Positions 57,294-64,000 of a stretch of 64,000 nucleotides of DNA are shown here, one piece after another. Made by a program: the position numbers and the translations under genes. The notes below the pieces were generated by a model, which saw nothing but the letters and a program-made list of their open reading frames with translations, was not told the DNA's origin and ran no database searches. How positions within the stretch are numbered: the first letter of the stretch is position 1; each line of letters begins with the position of its first letter. The stretch is taken from positions 46,598,047 to 46,662,046 of the forward strand of contig CM061918.1 in assembly GCA_031002005.1 (NCBI GenBank), read 5' to 3'. This DNA comes from Vandiemenella viatica. Lineage: Eukaryota > Arthropoda > Insecta > Orthoptera > Morabidae.

Positions 57294-58256
57294 GCTACTT
57301 TCCTCGAATAGGCGTATACAACGCAGCGTAGGAAGACTTTTTCATTCAATCCATCTTGGAGAGAGACACTTCCGAAATAATTTCTTGTTTCTGTAGTTTC
57401 GTAGTACTAAAAATTCTACCTCATGGAACATGATTATCCCTTGGTTTGTGGATCTGACCAGATATATGAGTGAAATATTATCGAAGGAATTATCAAAATG
57501 AGTATAACAATCTTATCGTTATAGTTTTATGCTAATCAACCGTAGTAATATACAGCATTGAGCCTGTTTCCTGCCTCGTTTTAATGCAATCCCGTTAATT
57601 AGAACTTTTGGCAAACGTTTCAAGATCTGAATTTTGGTAAGTATTATAGAAATGTAATGGTAGGATGATGAACTGTTCAGCCAATAAGAATCGTCAGTGG
57701 GAGGAGCTTAATTCCTACCTGTTGGCCAATTGTTTCCTGCATTGACTTAAGGAAATGAAAAATCTGCAGTATAGATGGCTCTGAATAAAATATCCACCAA
57801 TGAAATTTCGAGGAGGCGGAGCCAGTATTGCGTTCCTGTTGCCTGGGATGACATTGATGCCAGATTGTGCAAAATAAGAGTGATAGAATTTTTCACCGGC
57901 GGCCACAAATAATGTCAAAGACTGTACACCCCCTGATGGAAGCACGAGTTGCGGCGCATTACTGATTGTTGTAACCTATCCTATACTATCCTGACTTAAA
58001 ACGAGTTACAGTAACGACAAAGCCTTCCCGTAAGAAATGACTCCTGTATCTTTACTTTTTTTAAGCAAATATCAAGCGTTCACTTTCGATGACTGTGTCT
58101 TAAAATAGTTATCAAGTTACTATGATCTTAATATGTCTTGGTAGTCGTTTCCAGCCAGGACAAGAACATCTTAGGCCATCTTTTGCTTTACAGAAACCAT
58201 GGTGATAGCTCTCTGGTTAAAACTTCCAATATTCCTGCATCCTGGCTCTTACGTTA
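57294..58256. other. Unassigned sequence
   Basis: No recognised feature. The minus frame 57945-57715 has no motif. Confidence 0.35.
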
Positions 58257-59213
58257 TCTATCTATCTATATCTCTAAAAACGAAAATCGGATGTATTGAT
58301 CTTATAAAAACTCGGAAACTACGGAGCAGTTCTGTGGAGTTTTTCACCGTTTTAAAGCTTAGAATCTTAATTCAGTTGTTTGGCGTGTCTTTTTTTTCAA
58401 TGTTAAATAACGAAGGAGCATTAAATGAAATTCTGAACGTATGATGACAAATCCCAAAGATGGAAGGATTAGATGTTCCATTCCTCGCACTAAACACACA
58501 ATTACAATGTCTCTGACCATAGCATTTAATGAAAGCAATAAGATAACTTTACAATCTACATCTACATCTACATATATACTCTGCAATTCACAAAATTGTG
58601 GGTGGCAGAGGGTGCTCAGCACCAAAGCTAATCTCTTTGTTGTGCATTCCAATCCCTAATGGTATTTTGCACACTAAACAGAACTGGAAGTATTCTTTCC
58701 TTCAATTCGGGATATTCAATTTTTAAATGCCATAGATAGCCGTAAAAACAACAGAGATTTTCTTTAAGCACGATCTCTGGACAATTTTTCTGGCGTTCAG
58801 CATTAGTCTTCAGTTTACGATAATATTATTCTGGATTCACTTTTGATATTTGTAAAAGGCTGCAGCGGAGTTAAAGTATTTGGCGTTTCGAGCAATTCAC
58901 AATTGAATCAAATGAGAGTTTTTAACATAATCTAGCGATATTCAGTAATGTAGTAATGCAATTTCGTAACCAAATTAAAGAAGCTGGATATACATGAATC
59001 TTATCGGACGAATGAAAATGGTGCACGAGCAAATAAACTTCAACCCACCCGTTTCTTGGTAGGGGGCGGGTGAATCTAGGTTTGCTTTAATTCCGAAAAA
59101 AGTTGGCGCGAATTTTAAGAAACTTTCTACAAATGTTTCTCATTGCGGGAATGTAAATAGGGTACGGGTAAATCTACGCAAACTATATTGGGCAACGCCG
59201 GGAACTCAGCTAG
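58257..59213 (+). mobile_element. Helitron-like non-autonomous repeat, copy 2
   Basis: Starts A^TCTATCTATCTATATCTC and ends GCCGGGAACTCAGCTAG^T, as in the oppositely oriented copy at 49916. Shared internal blocks include TAAAAACTCGGAAACTACG, GTTTTAAAGCTTAGAATCTT and GTAAAAACAACAGAGATTTT. It contains a LINE 3' end at 58550-58662 that copy 1 lacks. Confidence 0.55.
58550..58662 (-). mobile_element. LINE family A 3' end inserted in the Helitron-like repeat
   Basis: On the minus strand it ends CAATTTTGTGAATTGCAGAG, TATATATGTAGATGTAGATGTAG, the same 3' terminus as LINE A at 35769-35816. The insertion lies between AAGATAACT and TATTTTGCACACTAAAC, segments that are nearly adjacent in the copy at 49916. 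It is a strongly 5'-truncated insertion of about 110 bp. Confidence 0.7.
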
Positions 59214-59663
59214 TTTGAACTAAAACGCTTATACTATCTTGTGTTCCCATTTTTATACCCTACTTACAGATACTCGTCGATCACGTTATCATCGATAACT
59301 TCGTAAGTTAAGCCGAACACTATTTTTATTTCACTATTTTTCATACTAATTAGACGTTTCATCCATGTGTGACATATCCGTTTAAGCCGTAGTAAATGTT
59401 ATATAATTCAGTTGACATCTCCGCTAGCAATCCAGCTAATTGATTCATGGCACCTGTATCACCACGCAATACTATTATCTGTCTTCTTTCTTGTCTTTAT
59501 ATTTATTCCTTTATTTCAGCTCTAAATCTTTGACTTTATACTCGTAAAATAGCACTAATATCGTACGGCTAAAATTCATAAAACAACTAAATACATTATT
59601 TTATATTTATGGTTCTTAATACATAGACGTGACGTATAACCGCTAAATAGTTCTTGTCTATTT
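59214..59663. other. Unassigned sequence
   Basis: No recognised gene or repeat. Confidence 0.35.
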
Positions 59664-59877
59664 CGATCGTTAATGCGCTTAGTGAATGCCTTGGGAGGAC
59701 GCGGGTTCGAATCTCCGTACGGCCATCCGGATTTGAGATATGTATAATTTATCCAAATTACTCCAGGCGAATGCTGGGATGGTTCATTCAAAATGCCATG
59801 CACGAATTCCTTACCGTTCCTCGCCCCCTGTCTTATAGCGCCTATACTGACCTTGACGTCGACTGAGCAAAAATAAA
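59664..59877 (+). mobile_element. SINE S1 copy
   Basis: Head partly deleted, GAGGACGCGGGTTCGAATC with B-box GGTTCGAATCT, body ATTACTCCAGGCGAATGCTG and AAAATGCCATGCACGAATTC, end GACCTTGACGTCGACTGAGC and AAAAATAAA. Confidence 0.85.
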
Positions 59878-60259
59878 TCTGTATGTGTGTAAAAACTGAG
59901 TACTTGTTGGTCTTCAATGTCAGGTCTGCCAATGTTTCGTATAACATCTGCTAAAGTGGAGATATTACAGCCAGAAAAGAAAAACGAATAAGAATAAGTG
60001 ATAAACGTACAGAAAATAAGTGAAATTCTACAGAAACAATTCTTATAAAAAATACAGCCGTGTCTCGGGGTGGTTTTTGGTGACGAAAAGTTATGAGAAC
60101 CTGTTCTGAACTAACTCTGCACTCTACAATTTGTATTCGCATCACTTTCTTAAACAGAATGGTTTATTTTCTTGCAAGAAGCTTTCAGAATGTTATCAAA
60201 TTTGAAATACGTCATTTATGCTGCATATGATCAGATTTTGTATATTAATTGAATAACTC
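59878..60259. other. Unassigned AT-rich sequence
   Basis: No recognised feature. Confidence 0.35.
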
Positions 60260-61110
60260 TTAATTTAATTGCGATGGTGTGCATGCTACGATGGTAATTC
60301 CCTGTCAACTAATTACGCCTTTTTTTTATTTTTAAATTATCTTATATAATTTGAGTGTTAATTACTCTTCCATGTACTTTTGTGATTTTTAAATTTTAGT
60401 TTTTTACTCCTTCAGCGTTTTTGATGAATTATTCATCACTTAACTTCGTAATTTGTTCCAATCCCTAACTCCATTACCCACAGAAGAAAATTTTCCCACT
60501 CCCTTATGCATGAAATCGAGTGCCAGTTTGTGGTCATGATCATTTTTTCCCTTCAATGCACTGTTCCTAAATATTTAACCAATATCCCTTCAAGCCCCAT
60601 TACTTACGTATGTCTTGTACTACACTCCCAGCACTCTCTTCAGCTTCCTCCTGTCTTCCAATTACTCCCAATCCTGATCCTTTATCATTTAAGATACTGA
60701 CTGGGTCCTGCGATAATTTCCACAAACGAACCGTGATGCTCTTCTTTGGACACCCTTCAGATGCTGTCTTTGATACCCAAAATGTGGGTCCCAAACGACA
60801 CCACTATATTCAACCAATGGTCTGAGCAAAGTTTAGTAAGCCACTTCATTAATATCTCTGATACATCTTCTCGTCACCTTCTCCAGCAAATGTAGGATTT
60901 TTCAACCTTATCCTACCACCTGCCCAATGTGCTCTGCCCAGTTGAGTTTATTACCAAACGTAATGCCAAGATATTTACACCTCAAGCTTTCAACAAGCAT
61001 TTCGACCCCACCCTATAATCATAAAAAATCTTTAAGTTTTTATCTGTGTACATAATAAGCTGACTCTTCTTGGCATTTATATTCATTCCATGCTGACATG
61101 CACTGAGTTT
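60260..61110 (-). pseudogene. CR1-like LINE family B, copy 4 (longest, decayed)
   Basis: Starts on the plus strand with TAATTTAATTGCGATGG and on the minus strand encodes, in broken frames, HGMNINAKKSQLIMYTDKNL, YLGITFGNKLNWAEHIGQ, LVEYSGVVWDPHFG, GVQRRASRFVCGNYRRTQSV and DHDHKLALDFMHKGVGKF. It reaches further upstream than copy 1, to just after the catalytic motif, and shows the RT segment YLG..NW missing there. Many stops and indels mark it as old. Confidence 0.8.
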
Positions 61111-62469
61111 TATTAATGTCAGCATCACCAAACGTGCATTTTAAGGTACTATCGAACGAATTCGAAGACCAAAACGAATTCACAACCCCCTAAATCTGCA
61201 GCAGTCTTTTATCCATTTAGGCCTTTAAATATGACGCAGATGCCACGTCTAACATCCAAGACACACATGTTACGTCACAAAGTAAGGTTTCCAAGCATTC
61301 CGACAGCGTGTTCAGGATGAAGTATAGTATCCAGGGACAAAAATATCTACAGCCAAAGAAAATTTGCTCTGTTGAAGTAATAGAAGCCCATCAGTTTGAA
61401 CTGAACATTGCTTTCTCAACCATGTGCCGGAAGATCTTGCTCTTGGTCGTAGAGCGCAACAGTAGTGCCATCTATGAAAAGTGGAATTTCACGAAACTTT
61501 AGGGAAACATTAGTCTCTACAGACAAATATGGTTTTTCAGATAGTGTTTATTTGTTAATATGCACTTTGTTACAGAACAAATGAACCACATTCGTCACAA
61601 TGCTGTAACAGTATATTCAGATTACATCAGGAAAAATTACCGGCGATTTTAGATTCGTTGCTGGAGCGTGTAGATGGTATCTTTGGCGTGAAATGTGGGC
61701 GAAAATGGTAGTCTATACTGTTAATATTGTACCATGTGGTAAAAGGTCATATAGCATCATATCTAAAGAACATTTCATTTTGCTTTAATGAAAATTTTTT
61801 CTCCAAAGGTATGGCCAGAGGAACGTGTGTCACAAATTTCAAGCGAAGAGCACAATTCCTTCTTACCCGGTTCTTATTTTACCGTCGCCGTTAATTTGTC
61901 ATTACGACTTAGAAAAATATAGTAGTTTTCATTTCCATAGCTCCACTCCCATTTTCTAAGATAGAATTTTCCAATCACAGCATTATTAAGAGTTTATCCA
62001 CATATAATTGGCCGTCTGTATTTTCTCTTCGTCTCTGCGCGTCCCTTGTTCTGAGAATTACACTTCGGAACTTGTTCACCCCCGGATAGTTTAAATTGGC
62101 TCTACTCATTTTCAGGGAATTTCTTGTTCTATTTTTAAACTGAGTTCTTCGTACCGCTGTGCCCCAAGGATCAAGGCAGACGCTGTTCTTGGCGAGGCCC
62201 TTTGATTGGCTCCAGCAAGTCGCAGCACCTCCCCTCACTTTCGTTCTATTCATAGATAACACGCAACATCAAACAGGACTTATTTTTCTTACTCTGGGTG
62301 ACTGTGCTGAATTTCCCCATTTATAGAAAGTCTGCTTTTCATTTCTATATATTGCAAGGGTGTTATTTCGGAATCGTTCAAGAATATTCCATTAGAAATT
62401 TACAACACTCGTCTTCGCTGTACTTATTTTTATTAAAAAAAAAACTCTTCCGGGAATCTGGGCTACATA
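61111..62469. other. Unassigned sequence
   Basis: No family recognised. A minus frame 62262-61975 (95 codons) is rich in R, N and S and lacks any domain signature. The small plus frame 61308-61502 is also unsupported. Confidence 0.3.
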
Positions 62470-63480
62470 ATAAGGAGGATGAAAAGATTATTTGCCAATG
62501 ATGCTATTATTTATCGTGAAATCGAAACCCAGGATGACTGCGCTTTGTTACAAAATGAAATTATGAAAATAATTGCGTGGTGTAAAGACTGGCAGTTGGA
62601 GTTAAACGCTAAAAAGTGCCAAGTCATGCGTGTAAGTAAAAATGTGACACCATTTAGCTCTGAATATACTGTTAATGGCACTATCCTTAGAACAGTAGAT
62701 TCTGCCAAATACCTAGGGGTAACAATTCGTAATGATTTGTCGTGGAATGAGCATATCGAGAATGTAATTGGAAAAGCAAATCGCATGCTCCGATTTCTAG
62801 GTCGTAATTTAAAAAACAATGCCCTCCGGAAGTTAAATCGATTGCGTACAAGTCACTAGTGCGTCCTCACTTAGAATATTGTTGGTCAGTATCGCGTCCC
62901 CATCAAAAGGGATTAATGGAGGCATTAAAGAGGGTCCATAGAAGGGCCGCCTGATTCGTGACCGGTATATGTAGTTGGAGGGAAAGCGTAAGTGCGAATT
63001 TGAAGGAGTTAGGTTGGGAAGACCTGGAACACCGAAGGCGTTTCTCTCGACAGAAGATAATTGAAAAATTCACTACTGACATTTTTCGGAAGGACAGCAA
63101 ACAAAACAAGCAACATTCGTATCTCGGAATGACCGTGAAAATAAGATAAGAGAAATCAGGGCCAGAACCGATTCATTTCTCTACTCATTTTTCCCACGAA
63201 CGATTAGAGAATGGAATAGAAAGGTTTTACCGGGCGAGTAAACTTAAAATCCGACAGGAGTAGCTTTCGGTAAAGCACTCCGGCCATTCTTATCTGGGTT
63301 TTCCATGGTTTTCCCGGATCACTCCAGGCGAATGCTGGGATGGTTCCTCACAATAGTCCATGGTCGTCTCCTGCCATATCCCGTATATCCCTTCCAAACC
63401 ATTACCCTTTCGGATAGGTGCAATGCACCCCCCGCCACACACTGTTAGTGAATTGTGGAGTACAAAGTTGAAAATATGTT
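62470..63480 (+). pseudogene. CR1-like LINE family C, RT C-terminal half
   Basis: The plus frame 62479-62859 begins RLFANDAIIYREI, where an active element has F/YADD: the first Asp is Asn. It continues WCKDWQLELNAKKCQVMRVS, DSAKYLGVTIRNDLSWNEHI and NRMLRFLGRNLK. After frameshifts the sequence reads SLVRPHLEYCW, LKRVHRRAA, LKELGWEDLEHRRRFSRQKI and an RLENGIERF-like end. This is palm motif C to thumb of a CR1-type RT. The 3' part from 63277 contains SINE-like body sequence and then CCGCCACACACTGTTAGTG and AATTGTGGAGTAC, the usual 3' end of such LINEs. Confidence 0.75.
63277..63415 (+). repeat. SINE S1-like body within LINE C 3' region
   Basis: CCGGCCATTCTTATCTGGG, TTTTCCATGGTTTTCCCGGA and TCACTCCAGGCGAATGCTGG, then ATGGTTCCTCACAATAGTCC match the central domain of S1 closely. 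The tRNA head, the AAGCCATAAG end and a poly(A) are missing. It is either a truncated SINE insertion or a module shared by the LINE 3' region and the SINE. Confidence 0.6.
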
Positions 63481-63654
63481 TAAAAAAAATAAAGGGTTAA
63501 TTAAGTGAGCTGCATATTTTTCTGTGAATACATTATACTGTAATTATTACACAAGTACAATAATATTGTGAGAAGACTAAAGAATGATATATGTTTTTTT
63601 TTCTTTTTTTTTTTTAGAAAACATAAATGTATGTAATTTCCTTTGTTCTGCCCC

Positions 63655-63863
63655 ATATCCGGGAATGCTCTGGCCTAGCATTCGGGAGGTAGTGGGTTCG
63701 AATCCCTGGCATCCAGATTTGGGTTTTCCATCGTTTCTCCAAATCACTCCAAGCGAATGCCGTGATCCTTTCTTCAAAAGATCATAGTCCCATTCCTTGA
63801 GCCTATTCTTTCCCGTCTCTAATGACCTCGACGTCGACGAGGCGTAAAGCAGTAAAACAAAAA
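63655..63863 (+). mobile_element. SINE S1, 5'-truncated copy
   Basis: GGGAATGCTCTGGCCTAGC, B-box GGTTCGAATCC, body TTTTCCATCGTTTCTCC and TCACTCCAAGCGAATGCCG, end GACGTCGACGAGGCGTAAAG and CAGTAAAACAAAA. Confidence 0.88.
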
Positions 63864-64000
63864 TTGGGGCTGAACGGAAACGGGATGCTAAGAAAACGTA
63901 ATATAAAAACGTATAAAACTAATGGAACTGCAGAAAGATAAGTTTACTTCATATTTATTTAGTTTTAAGTATGTAGAAAGGTTTAATTGTGACTTTTTCT

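Noticed and set aside
56202..57396. Open frames of about 350-380 codons on both strands
   Set aside because: They consist almost entirely of N positions in the assembly gap.

Overview
This window looks like intergenic or intronic DNA from a large, repeat-rich insect genome. The evidence is low coding density, AT-rich bulk sequence, many decayed transposons of different ages, and a tRNA-derived SINE present in at least 17 recognisable pieces. The SINE, the mariner family with roughly 120-bp termini and the CR1-like LINEs fit a polyneopteran insect. An orthopteran is my best guess, at low to moderate confidence. I see no intact host gene, rRNA, tRNA gene or CRISPR array. One possible host exon or pseudogene lies at 22.4-22.6 kb on the minus strand.

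Layout. 0.6-1.3 kb: 3' end of a CR1-like LINE (family B). 1.9-3.7 kb: degenerate ~280-bp tandem array. 3.7-4.05 kb: broken Tc1-like transposase with an inverted duplication. 4.8-7.8 kb: four SINEs and a hAT-type MITE with target-site duplication (TSD). 8.6-9.0 kb: 11-bp minisatellite. 9.1-10.6 kb: decayed RTE-like LINEs. 14.8-17.8 kb: more LINE remnants and a solo LTR. 19.5-20.2 kb: a Ty3/gypsy-like LTR with primer-binding site. 20.9-21.4 kb: 0.5-kb inverted repeat. 27.9-29.2 kb: the longest coding region, a jockey-type reverse transcriptase with one in-frame stop. 29.4-30.0 kb: Penelope-like fragment. 33.0-36.2 kb: LINEs with a nested hAT MITE, second LINE and SINE. 40.0-41.6 kb: hAT-like element. 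42.2-44.05 kb: a SINE split by a hAT-like element that itself holds a LINE. 44.7-48.5 kb: two deletion derivatives of one mariner-type element. 49.9-50.8 and 58.3-59.2 kb: two oppositely oriented copies of a Helitron-like repeat. 52.8-54.3 kb: Penelope-like and mariner remnants. 56,257-57,256: a 1,000-N assembly gap. 60.3-63.9 kb: two more CR1-like LINEs and further SINEs.

The parts do not form a pathway. What they give is a relative chronology: several insertions cut earlier insertions, and TSDs fix the order at two loci. Nearly every short open reading frame is either a repeat read in the wrong frame or a transposase or reverse-transcriptase remnant. Family assignments rest on motifs recognised by eye; no database search was possible.
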